In this document: positions 5,829-13,211 of the stretch, one piece after another
Layout of the letters: every line of letters starts with the position of its first letter
How positions within the stretch are numbered: the stretch's first letter is position 1
Origin: Eubacteriales Family XIII. Incertae Sedis bacterium
GTDB taxonomy: Bacteria > Bacillota > Clostridia > Peptostreptococcales > Anaerovoracaceae
Direction of reading: 5' to 3'
Assembly (NCBI GenBank): GCA_031278255.1
Contig: JAITKU010000128.1
Coordinates: 1-13,211, forward strand
DNA length: 13,211 nt
Made by a program: the position numbers and the translations under genes
The notes under the pieces: generated by a model
What the model saw: the letters and a program-made list of their open reading frames with translations, nothing else
Databases searched by the model: none
Told to the model about the DNA's origin: nothing

Positions 5829-7146
5829 CCCGGTCCCCTTTCCCGCGATACAGGAATTTTATGGAACTCCCCTCGAAACCGAAAGCCTCTCGCATGCGGT
5901 TTTCCAGATATCTGGCGTAGGAAAAGTGCATGAGCGCCTCGTCGTTGACCTTGAAGAGGAAGAGCGGGGGCTTCACGCCCACCTGCGAAACGTAGTATAT
6001 CTTCAGCCGGCGGCCCTTATCCGAGGGCGGCGGCTTCATCATCACCGCGTCGGCGATGAGGCTGTTCAGTCGGCCCGTGGGCACGCGCAACGCCCGCTTC
6101 TCCGCGACGAATCGCGCGCGTTCCAACACATTCGCGAGCCGCTGTTTTTGCAACACGGAAATGAACACGTCCGGCGCGTAGGACAGGAAGCTGAGTTCGC
6201 CGCGCAAGTCCTTTTGAAAGCGCTTCATCGTATCCGTTTCCTTTTCGATCAAATCCCACTTGTTCACGACGATCACGACGCCCTTGCCGGCCTCGTGCGC
6301 CAGCCCCGCGATCCGCTTGTCCTGTTCCGTCACGCCCTCGCGCGCGTCCAGCATGAGCAGACAAACATCGCTGCGCTCTATGGCCGCGATCGCGCGTATG
6401 ACGCTGTATCTCTCGATGTCGTCCGCCACCTTGCTCTTGCGCCGCAGACCGGCCGTGTCTATCAGGATGAAGCGTTCCCCGTCCCGTTCGAGCGGCGTGT
6501 CAATCGCGTCGCGCGTGGTCCCCGCCACCTCCGATACGATCACCCTCTCCTCGCCGAGCAGGGCGTTGACGAGCGAGGATTTGCCCACGTTCGGTTTTCC
6601 TATGACGGCGATACCGATCGCATCATCCTCCGCCCCGTCCGTTTCGCCGTTCGGCAGGGCTTCGACGATACGATCCAGCACCTCACCGAGTCCGAACATA
6701 TTGGCCGCCGATACAGCCAAAGGCTCACCGAGGCCGAGTTCGTAAAAATCGTAGAAGTTCGCGGGCAAAGCCGCCGTATCGATCTTGTTTACAACGGGAA
6801 TAACCGTCTTTCTCGTCCGCATCAGCATATCCGCCACATCGCGGTCGGTGGCGGTCAGGCCGTCTTTCCCGTCCAGCATGAATACGATCGCATCCGCCGT
6901 ATCCATGGCCGCTTCCGCCTGCGCGCGCATCCCGGAAAAGATCACGTCCGCGCTGCTCGGCTCTATACCGCCCGTGTCGATCAGGGCAAAGGAAACGCCG
7001 CGCCACTCGGCTTCCGCGTAGATTCTGTCCCGCGTCACGCCCGGCGTGTCCTCGACGATGGATACCCTCCTCCCGACGATTCGATTAAAAAATGTCGATT
7101 TGCCCACGTTGGGTCTGCCGACAACGGCAACGATCGCTTTTCTCAT
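5821..7146 (-). CDS. der: Ribosome biogenesis GTPase Der (EngA)
   Basis: Essential tandem GTPase that assists 50S subunit assembly. The 441-residue protein has a first G domain with GRPNVGKS (10-17), DTPGVTRD, DTGG (57-60) and NKID (120-123). The second has GKPNVGKSS (183-191), AGTTRD, DTAG (230-233) and NKWD (295-298). A C-terminal KH-like domain (about 352-436) includes PPLFLFKVND and a basic RYLENRMREAFGFEGSSIKF tail typical of Der. One oddity is the G5 region of the second G domain, which reads VFISVLQKQR where most Der proteins have a SALTGQR-like sequence. The ATG at 7146 has a weak GAGAAAG site. It starts 19 bp after ftsY and its end overlaps plsY. Confidence 0.98.
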   Translation of the reverse strand: MRKAIVAVVGRPNVGKSTFFNRIVGRRVSIVEDTPGVTRDRIYAEAEWRGVSFALIDTGGIEPSSADVIFSGMRAQAEAAMDTADAIVFMLDGKDGLTATDRDVADMLMRTRKTVIPVVNKIDTAALPANFYDFYELGLGEPLAVSAANMFGLGEVLDRIVEALPNGETDGAEDDAIGIAVIGKPNVGKSSLVNALLGEERVIVSEVAGTTRDAIDTPLERDGERFILIDTAGLRRKSKVADDIERYSVIRAIAAIERSDVCLLMLDAREGVTEQDKRIAGLAHEAGKGVVIVVNKWDLIEKETDTMKRFQKDLRGELSFLSYAPDVFISVLQKQRLANVLERARFVAEKRALRVPTGRLNSLIADAVMMKPPPSDKGRRLKIYYVSQVGVKPPLFLFKVNDEALMHFSYARYLENRMREAFGFEGSSIKFLYRGKGDRDV

Positions 7147-7165
7147 TGCGTTTCTTTCTCAACTA

Positions 7166-8059
7166 TTATATAAATATGCTTGCCGCGAATTCCGCGGGAT
7201 CAAACTCCACTATATCCTCAATCTTTTCGCCCAAACCTATGAATTTCACGGGGAGGTCGAACGCGTCCGATATCGTGACGACGATACCCCCCTTTGCCGT
7301 TCCGTCCAGCTTTGTCAGAACGATACCGCTGACTTCGGCGGCGGCGCCGAACTCGCCCGCTTGGGATACGGCGTTTTTCCCGGTGGTCGCGTCCAGAACC
7401 AGCAGGGTCTCCCGCGCCGCTTCCGGAAATTCGCGCTCGATCACCCGGTCCATCTTCGCGAGTTCCGCCATCAGGTTTTTCTTCGTCTGGAGCCGGCCTG
7501 CGGTGTCGCAGATGAGTACATCGACGCGCTTTGCCTTTGCGGATTGTATGGAGTCGTATATGACGGCGGCCGGGTCCGCGCCGTCCTTGTGCCGGACCAA
7601 ATCCACGCCCGCGCGCGCGGCCCAGGCCACAAGCTGTTCTCCGGCGGCCGCGCGGAACGTATCCGCCGCCGCGAGCAGCACCGATTCCCCCCGCTTCCTG
7701 TATAGATTCGCAAGCTTGGCCGTCGTTGTGGTCTTTCCGCCGCCGTTGACGCCTATCAGCATGAGTATCAGCGGCCGCGCGGCGCTGACGGCGTGGCGAT
7801 CGCCCTTGTCCAAAATACCCTCGACGATCTTCACGATCTGCCCCTTTACCTGTTCCGAGCCGATCAGCCGCTCCGTTTTGACGGCGGAGCGCAGTTCCGC
7901 GATCACGCGCATTGTCGTTTCCATGCCCATATCGGACGTGATCAGCGCCTCCTCAAGCGCGTCTAGCATATCCTCGTCGATTTCGGGCCGCATGAAGAGA
8001 ACGTCCTCTATCTTCTCCTGCAACCTGCCGAAAAACGATTTTTTGATTCCGAATGCCAA
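7166..8059 (-). CDS. ftsY: Signal recognition particle receptor FtsY
   Basis: GTPase receptor that docks SRP-ribosome complexes at the membrane for co-translational insertion. The NG domain is complete: an N-domain four-helix region (about 1-85), then P-loop GVNGGGKTTTTAKLA (about 103-117), DTFRAAAGEQL (133-143), DTAGRLQTKKNLMAEL (185-200), TKLDGTAKGG (249-258) and GLGEKIEDI (276-284). The N-terminal acidic domain of proteobacterial FtsY is missing, as in many Gram-positives. The start is called at a TTG (8059) because AAAGGA stands seven bases upstream and the product then begins (M)AFGIKKSFFGRL, the usual amphipathic FtsY start. A GTG eleven codons earlier (8092) has no ribosome binding site and lies inside a strong hairpin. 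It is 63 bp after smc. ffh is not in the window. Confidence 0.96.
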   Translation of the reverse strand: MAFGIKKSFFGRLQEKIEDVLFMRPEIDEDMLDALEEALITSDMGMETTMRVIAELRSAVKTERLIGSEQVKGQIVKIVEGILDKGDRHAVSAARPLILMLIGVNGGGKTTTTAKLANLYRKRGESVLLAAADTFRAAAGEQLVAWAARAGVDLVRHKDGADPAAVIYDSIQSAKAKRVDVLICDTAGRLQTKKNLMAELAKMDRVIEREFPEAARETLLVLDATTGKNAVSQAGEFGAAAEVSGIVLTKLDGTAKGGIVVTISDAFDLPVKFIGLGEKIEDIVEFDPAEFAASIFI

Positions 8060-8080
8060 TGTTTGATCCTTTCCTTGCGC

Positions 8081-8118
8081 GCGGACGGGCACCGGGCGCG
8101 CCGCGCCGTGCTGTCCGC
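8081..8118 (-). promoter_or_regulatory. Strong hairpin in the smc-ftsY gap
   Basis: Three nested stems form 15 base pairs with only small interruptions: 8081-8086 with 8113-8118, 8089-8092 with 8108-8111, and 8095-8099 with 8103-8107 around a 3-nt loop. It fills most of the 63-bp space between the smc stop and the ftsY ribosome binding site. No U-run follows on the transcribed strand, so it is not an intrinsic terminator. It could be an RNA-processing or stability element, possibly an RNase III target given rnc in the same operon, or a partial attenuator. The pairing is visible; the role is inferred. Confidence 0.5.
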
Positions 8119-8122
8119 CGAA

Positions 8123-11100
8123 TCAGTTGTCCGCCAATTTCTCGGCAAAACGCTCCGTTTCGGCGTCTCCCAATTGCAGCGACAGCACCTTTGTGACGCC
8201 GCGCTCCGGCATCGTCACGCCGTAGAGTACGTCCGCGTATTCCATCGTCGCCTTTTGGTGCGTCACGAGCGTGAACTGCGTTTCCTTAAAATTCGAGAGG
8301 TATTCCGCGAAGCGCTTGATATTGCTGTCGTCCAAGGCGGCTTCCACCTCATCCAGTATGCAAAAAGGCGTCGGCCGCGCTTTCAGAATCGAAAACATCA
8401 GGGCTATGGCCGTCATGGTCTTTTCGCCGCCCGAGAGCAGATTCATGTTTTGCAGCCGCTTGCCGGGGGGCTGCGCGTTGATCTCGATACCGCATTCCAG
8501 CGGATTATTCTCATCCTCCAGCCGCAGTTCCCCCTTGCCGCCGCCGAAAAGCAGATTGAAAGCGTCGCTGAAATTCTCCACAACCTTGTCGAAATTGGCC
8601 TTAAAACTGTCCTTTATCGTCCTGTCCATAAACTCTATGGTCTTGCGCAGATCGCCGATGGCTTTCAAAAGATCGTCGCGTTGCTCCGTCAGAAAAGTAT
8701 ACCGTTCGCTTACGGTTTCATATTCCCGAATCGCGCCGACGCTCACCTCGCCGAGTTCCTTTATGCGATTCTTGATCTCGCGGCTCTCTTTGGCTGCGGC
8801 GGCCATGACGAAATCCCGCTTTTTGAATTCGACGGCCTGTATGTAGGATATCTCAAACTCTTCCCACAGCTTGTCTTTCATGGCTTCGAGGCGCGCTTCG
8901 TTTCCGGCCAGCCTGATCTCGGCTTCGTACTTCTCGCCCTGCGCCTTTTCGAGGGCCGCGTCCCGGGCCGCTTTGCGGTTTGTCAGTTCGTCGCTCAAGC
9001 GCAGGGCTTCGGCCCGCATTTCGCGAATCCGCGCGAGTTCCGCCTCCAATTCGAGTTTCTCCGCTTCTTTTGCGGCCAAGAGGTCCTCGAGATTCGCGTC
9101 GCCAAGGAGGAGTTCGGATTCCTGCGCGGCCACCGCGCCCTGCGCCGCTTGCCGCGTTTCCCTGTCCCGCGCGAGTTCCGCCACGCTTTCCTCGACGCGG
9201 CGCAGGATCGCGTCGCTGTTGTTCTTCTCGCTCTCCGCCGCGCCGACCGCGATCCGTATGCGCGTGAGTTCCTCGTTCGCCGCGTCGAGCAGCGTTTTTT
9301 CCTCCTCATAGCGCGCGGCGGCGGCCTCCGCCAGGCGCTCCGCTTCGGCGGAAGCGGCTTTCAGACCCTCGACCTCTTCCTCCATCGCGCCGGTTACGCC
9401 AAAGGAACGCGACAGTTCTTCCTCGATGCCGCGAAGCTCGCCGGCCCATCTGCGACGCTGCTGCGAAAGTTCCTCCTGCCGGGTTTCCAGATTGCCGGCT
9501 TCGTTTTCGAGGCTGAACTTTTCGAGTTCCTTTTCGCGCAAGGCGTTTTCGGCGTGCCGCAGGGTTTCCGCGTTGGCCGCCTTTTCCGCGCGCAGACTCG
9601 AAAGCGCCCGCTCCGTCCGCTCCTTTTCCGCGGACAGGGCCGCGAGTTCCTCCGCAAGCCGGCCGATCTCGGCGCGCCGTTCGAGCAGATTGGCCGTTTT
9701 GTTTCGGAAAGCGCCCCCCGTCATGGCGCCGGCCGCGTTGATCACCTCGCCCTCCGGCGTAACGTAACGCAGACCGCCCCGGATTTCTTTGGAAATGCGG
9801 ACGGCGTTTTCGAGCGTATCGACGATCACGACCCGGCCGAGCAGATATTCAAAGACGGGCGTAAGGGCCGCGTCGAATTCTATGCGATCGACCGCGTAGC
9901 CGAGACTGCCCGCGGCGTTCGCGATCCGCGCGTCTTTCCTTTCCGACGGCGGGCGTATGCTGCGAATCGGCAGGAAAGTCAGCCGGCCGGCTTTGTTCTG
10001 TTTCAGATGGCGGATCGCCGCTTTTGCGCTGTCGTCGTCCTCGCAGACGATGTTCTGCAAAGCGGCGCCGAGGGCCGTTTCCACGGCGGTTTCAAGACCG
10101 GCGGGAACGCGCATCAATTCGGCCACGACGCCGCGCAGACCGTTGATGCCGGATTTCATCACGGAGCGAACCCCGAGGCTGTAACCCTCGTAGTTGTGTT
10201 CCATTTCCTCAATGGTTTTTTTTCGCGCGGAAAGCTGTTCGCGGCGCAGACCGGCTTTTTGTCCCGCGGCGAACAGCGCGTCCTCCTCGTCCGAGAGCGC
10301 GCGCCGGGTTTCCTCCGCCAGCGCGCGTGCTTCGCGCAACGCCGCCGCTTCCTCCGCTATGGCCGCGAGACGTCCCAAAGCCGTTTCGAGTGCCGTTTGG
10401 GTCTCTTCGGCGCTGCGGTTTGCGCGCGTTTGTTCCGCTTCTATTTGCTCTTTGCGCTGCGCGAGTGTTTCGCTCAGGCGGCGAATGCCGTCGATCTCGT
10501 TCTCCCTTGCGGCGCGCTGTCTGTGCGCTTCAAAGATGTTGTTTTTGTATTCGTCGATCTCCGCGGCGGCGCGAAGCGGGGCCGCGGCCTTTTCGGCGGC
10601 GCGGGCGGCGGCGGCGGTGAATTCTTCCTGCAGCTGCGCGCGTTTCGCTTCCGCTTCCGCGGCGGCGGCGGCGAGGGTTTTCAGGCTGTCCGCTTCCCGC
10701 TCCAGTTTGGCGTCTATCGCCCGGATTTCCTCCGCAAGCCGCTCCTTGTCGCGCGCGAACGCCTGTTTTCGTTCGGCATTGATGTGGATTTTGTTTTTGA
10801 TCTCGTTCGTTTCGTTGACGTTGAACAGTACGCGGTCACGGATCGCGTTGCCCTCCGCGTCCAAGGACTCACTCCGCTGCCGGCTCGCCGCCGCTTCCGC
10901 GTCAAACGCCGCCTTTTCGCCGCGGATATCCTCGATACGCGCGGACAATTCCATGATTTCATCCTTTGCGTATTCGTTTTTGAGACGGATGTTCTCGATG
11001 TTCTTCAGCGTGATATTGATCTCGAGTTCCTTGTACCGCTCCCGCAGGGCCAAGTATTCCTTGGCCTTTTCGCTGTCCTCTTTCAGCCCGTCGATGCGCG

Positions 11101-11698
11101 CCTCTATCTCATTCACGATATCGTTCACGCGTTCGAGGTTGGCGGAGGTGGCGTCGAGTTTGCGCTCCGACTCCTCCTTGCGCGCCCTGTACTTCGTAAT
11201 GCCGGCCGCCTCCTCGAAGAGTTCACGGCGGTTTTCCGGCTTGCTGCTGACGATCTGCGCGATCTCGCCTTGGCTGATGATGGAATAGCCGTCCACGCCT
11301 ATACCCGTATCCATGATCAGTTCCCGGACATCGCGCAGACGGCAGCGCGTGTTGTTGATCGAATATTCGCTCTCCCCGGAACGGTACATCCTGCGGCGGA
11401 TGGCTACCTCGGCATAGTCGATCGGCAAGAGTCCGGTGCTGTTGTTTATGACGAGCGTAACCTCGGCCATGCCTTTGGCTTTCCGCGTCGCGGCGCCGGC
11501 GAATATGACCTCCTCCATCTTGCCGCCGCGCAGGGCCTTGGGGCTTTGTTCGCCGAGAACCCATCGGATCGCGTCTGAAATGTTGCTTTTGCCGCTCCCG
11601 TTGGGTCCGACGATACAGGTTATGCCCTCTCTGAATTCTATTGTGACAGGGTCCGCGAAAGATTTGAAGCCCTGCATTTCGATTCGTTTAAAATACAC
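8123..11698 (-). CDS. smc: Chromosome partition protein SMC
   Basis: ATPase that organises and helps segregate the chromosome, working as a dimer with ScpA and ScpB. At 1191 residues it has full family length. The head begins MYFKRIEMQGFKSFADP with Walker A GPNGSGKS (31-38) and the Q-loop region YSIISQGEIAQIV. Long, charged, alanine-rich coiled coils (about 170-500 and 670-1000) flank a hinge domain (about 503-668) containing the glycine-rich GAMTGGAF. The C-terminal head carries the signature LSGGEK (near 1086) and Walker B FCILDEVEAALDD (near 1116). The start is GTG at 11698, with GAGGG six bases upstream. The C-terminus ends soon after the D-loop region and its VTHQKATMEYAD H-loop segment, as expected. 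It follows rnc after 93 bp. scpA/scpB are not in the window. Confidence 0.98.
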   Translation of the reverse strand: MYFKRIEMQGFKSFADPVTIEFREGITCIVGPNGSGKSNISDAIRWVLGEQSPKALRGGKMEEVIFAGAATRKAKGMAEVTLVINNSTGLLPIDYAEVAIRRRMYRSGESEYSINNTRCRLRDVRELIMDTGIGVDGYSIISQGEIAQIVSSKPENRRELFEEAAGITKYRARKEESERKLDATSANLERVNDIVNEIEARIDGLKEDSEKAKEYLALRERYKELEINITLKNIENIRLKNEYAKDEIMELSARIEDIRGEKAAFDAEAAASRQRSESLDAEGNAIRDRVLFNVNETNEIKNKIHINAERKQAFARDKERLAEEIRAIDAKLEREADSLKTLAAAAAEAEAKRAQLQEEFTAAAARAAEKAAAPLRAAAEIDEYKNNIFEAHRQRAARENEIDGIRRLSETLAQRKEQIEAEQTRANRSAEETQTALETALGRLAAIAEEAAALREARALAEETRRALSDEEDALFAAGQKAGLRREQLSARKKTIEEMEHNYEGYSLGVRSVMKSGINGLRGVVAELMRVPAGLETAVETALGAALQNIVCEDDDSAKAAIRHLKQNKAGRLTFLPIRSIRPPSERKDARIANAAGSLGYAVDRIEFDAALTPVFEYLLGRVVIVDTLENAVRISKEIRGGLRYVTPEGEVINAAGAMTGGAFRNKTANLLERRAEIGRLAEELAALSAEKERTERALSSLRAEKAANAETLRHAENALREKELEKFSLENEAGNLETRQEELSQQRRRWAGELRGIEEELSRSFGVTGAMEEEVEGLKAASAEAERLAEAAAARYEEEKTLLDAANEELTRIRIAVGAAESEKNNSDAILRRVEESVAELARDRETRQAAQGAVAAQESELLLGDANLEDLLAAKEAEKLELEAELARIREMRAEALRLSDELTNRKAARDAALEKAQGEKYEAEIRLAGNEARLEAMKDKLWEEFEISYIQAVEFKKRDFVMAAAAKESREIKNRIKELGEVSVGAIREYETVSERYTFLTEQRDDLLKAIGDLRKTIEFMDRTIKDSFKANFDKVVENFSDAFNLLFGGGKGELRLEDENNPLECGIEINAQPPGKRLQNMNLLSGGEKTMTAIALMFSILKARPTPFCILDEVEAALDDSNIKRFAEYLSNFKETQFTLVTHQKATMEYADVLYGVTMPERGVTKVLSLQLGDAETERFAEKLADN

Positions 11699-11791
11699 CT
11701 GTTACCCTCTGTCTGTGCGGAATTTCCGATCTCATCCCCCGCGCGGAGAAAACGGGACGCGGAAAACCGGCGGAACGCGCGGCGCGAAGTC

Positions 11792-12550
11792 TCATTTCGC
11801 AATGCCGGAGGCACCCGGCAAAACGGAACGCGGGGCGCAAGAAAGCCCGCAGGACGCGGAAAGCGTAAACACGAGGTGTTCCAGCGCGTCTTTTGCGGCC
11901 GCCTGTTCCGCCTGTTTCTTGCTTCGGCCCGAACCCTCGCCGATTTTCTCGCCGTTTTTGTACACGCTGATGTAAAACAGCTTATTGTGATCGGGTCCCT
12001 CTTGGCTGTCCACAAGATAGCGTATCTCCACCTGCCCGTCCGCCTGCAGGCGTTCCTGCAGATCGGACTTATAATCGACGGCGGCGGCGCCCGAAACCGC
12101 CTCTTCGATTACCGCGGCGAAAGCGCGCATGACAAAACGCCGCGCCGCGTCCGCGCCGCCGTCCAGATAGACGGCGCCGATCAGCGCCTCGAGCGCATCG
12201 GAAACGACGGAGGGACGCGTTCTGCCGCCGCCCTGCTCCTCGCCCCTCCCGAGGTTCAGAAAATCGCCGAGCGAAAAGGCGCCGGCCACGCGAAAGAGCG
12301 ATTTTTCACAGACGATGTACGCCCTAAGCCGCGTCAGCACGCCCTCCTCCACCTCCGGAAGCCGCCGGTACAGTTCCTCGCTGATCAAGCCCTCCAAGAC
12401 GGCGTCGCCGAGAAATTCAAGTCTCTCGTTGCTGTCGAATTTCGACAGGCCGTTCTCGTTCACGTAGGACGTGTGGCTGAGCGCCGCGCGCAGAAGCGCC
12501 GCGTTCTTGAATCGATATTTTATTTTCTCGACCAGAGCGGTTTCATTCAA
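11792..12550 (-). CDS. rnc: Ribonuclease III
   Basis: Double-strand-specific endoribonuclease that processes rRNA precursors and structured or antisense-paired mRNAs. The 252-residue protein has the signature NERLEFLGDAVL (41-52, with acidic residues Glu42, Glu45 and Asp49) and the second acidic pair in SDALEALIGAVYLDGG (Asp118, Glu121). The double-stranded RNA-binding domain (about 158-226) runs from DYKSDLQERLQ to SGRSKKQAEQAAAKDALEHL. A 26-residue tail with two cysteines follows that domain and is not recognisable. The start is a TTG at 12550 that overlaps the plsX stop by 8 bp (TTGAATGA). An in-frame TAA shortly upstream excludes earlier starts. GGAGG lies 12 bases before the TTG, which is long, so translation may depend on coupling to plsX. 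Confidence 0.96.
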   Translation of the reverse strand: MNETALVEKIKYRFKNAALLRAALSHTSYVNENGLSKFDSNERLEFLGDAVLEGLISEELYRRLPEVEEGVLTRLRAYIVCEKSLFRVAGAFSLGDFLNLGRGEEQGGGRTRPSVVSDALEALIGAVYLDGGADAARRFVMRAFAAVIEEAVSGAAAVDYKSDLQERLQADGQVEIRYLVDSQEGPDHNKLFYISVYKNGEKIGEGSGRSKKQAEQAAAKDALEHLVFTLSASCGLSCAPRSVLPGASGIAK

Positions 12551-13211
12551 GGCGTCCCGTTACCTCCAAATTGAGGATGGCGCTTTCGATGTGCCGCACC
12601 ACCTCGTTCCGCATATACGGCAGGGCCTTGACGATCGTGTTCTTCACCGCCTTGGCGTTTGACGAGCCGTGCATTTTCACGACGGCCCCCCTGACGCCGA
12701 GTATGGGCGCGCCTCCGTATTCGGAATAGTCGAAAGCGTCGCGCAGTTCCGCGAGTTTGCCCGAAAGCAGCAGGGCACCCATCTTTGGGAGCAGGCCGGA
12801 CATGAATTTTTGCTTGATCAATTGGAAGATACTCCAAGCGAGACCCTCCGTCAGCTTCAGAATGACATTGCCGACATAGCCGTCGCATACGACGACATCA
12901 ACCACGCCATGGGGGATATCCCGCGCCTCGATGTTGCCCGCAAAGAGGAGGCCGCCCTCCGTGTTGCGATTCTCCGTAAGTAACGCATAGGCCGCTTTCA
13001 AAACGGTCGTGCCCTTGTTTTCCTCCGTGCCCATATTGACGAGGCCGACGGTGGGATTTTTTTTGTTCAAGACCTTTTCCATATAAATGGAACCCATCAG
13101 CGCGAATTCCAGCAGGTTGTTCGGCTTGCATTCGGCGTTGGCGCCCGTGTCCACGAGCAGGGAAACGCCCTTGCCGAGTATCGGATAGGTGCTTGCGATG
13201 GCCGGCCTGTC
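12543..13211 (-). CDS. plsX: Phosphate acyltransferase PlsX (C-terminal part)
   Basis: PlsX converts acyl-ACP and phosphate to acyl-phosphate, the donor used by PlsY; it is a peripheral membrane enzyme. Only the last 222 residues are here; the N-terminal third or so lies beyond the right edge. The visible part opens DRPAIASTYPIL and LLVDTGANAECKP, the family's RPA...D-GAN region, then FALMGSIYMEKV, VGLVNMGTEENKG, FAGNIEARDI, VVCDGYVGNVILKLTEG, and GGAPILGVRGAVVKMHGSS near the end. These match PlsX in order. The frame stays open to the window edge, so the true start is outside. It overlaps rnc by 8 bp. The acyl-carrier protein gene that commonly follows plsX in Firmicutes is not present here. 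Confidence 0.96.
   Translation of the reverse strand, partial: DRPAIASTYPILGKGVSLLVDTGANAECKPNNLLEFALMGSIYMEKVLNKKNPTVGLVNMGTEENKGTTVLKAAYALLTENRNTEGGLLFAGNIEARDIPHGVVDVVVCDGYVGNVILKLTEGLAWSIFQLIKQKFMSGLLPKMGALLLSGKLAELRDAFDYSEYGGAPILGVRGAVVKMHGSSNAKAVKNTIVKALPYMRNEVVRHIESAILNLEVTGRLE

Noticed and set aside
5500..7173. A 557-codon plus-strand open frame across plsY and der
   Set aside because: It lies wholly antisense to two genes with complete motif sets and has no recognisable domain of its own.
8063..11578. A 1171-codon open frame antisense to smc
   Set aside because: It is a shadow of the GC-rich, alanine- and glutamate-rich smc coding strand. Its sequence has no recognisable domain and low-complexity Arg/Phe/Leu-rich composition, while smc on the other strand has every family motif.

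Overview
The window looks like chromosomal DNA from a fairly GC-rich Clostridia-type Firmicute. The main evidence is the gene order plsX-rnc-smc-ftsY joined to der-plsY-gpsA, the Gram-positive acyl-phosphate route to phospholipid (PlsX/PlsY), a short FtsY without an acidic N-terminal domain, and AAAGGA/GGAGG-type ribosome binding sites with frequent TTG and GTG starts. No species-level call is possible from the sequence alone.

Layout. Positions 1-310 hold no gene. They hold a very palindromic element: a MITE-like, cloverleaf-capable block of about 208 bp, followed at once by a long hairpin. miaB (tRNA methylthiotransferase) is the only plus-strand gene, at about 338-1816. Everything after it reads on the minus strand. 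From right to left these are plsX (its 5' part lies outside the window), rnc, smc, ftsY, der, plsY, gpsA, an alpha/beta-hydrolase esterase and a Fic-domain protein. A short convergent spacer, 1817-2062, lies between miaB and fic. It carries a second, truncated copy of the esterase 3' end.

The plsX-to-esterase block has the spacing of one long operon: two 8-bp start/stop overlaps (plsX/rnc and der/plsY) and otherwise gaps of 19-93 bp, with no terminator-like hairpin plus U-tract inside. It unites a complete path to lysophosphatidic acid (GpsA makes glycerol-3-phosphate, PlsX makes acyl-phosphate, PlsY joins them) with chromosome organisation (SMC), membrane-protein targeting (FtsY), ribosome assembly (Der) and double-stranded RNA processing (RNase III). 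acpP, often found between plsX and rnc in Firmicutes, is absent here.

The accessory part is fic and its surroundings. The Fic protein has an intact AMP-transferase motif and an N-terminal self-inhibitory motif. Between its Fic core and a C-terminal winged-helix-like tail it has ten perfect 12-bp tandem repeats encoding DKHx. The gene is bracketed by a perfect 30-bp direct repeat that is the 3' end of the esterase gene, which suggests insertion at that 3' end or a collapsed gene duplication. These features, together with the palindromic element at the left edge and a strong hairpin in the smc-ftsY gap, are the unusual parts of an otherwise housekeeping region.
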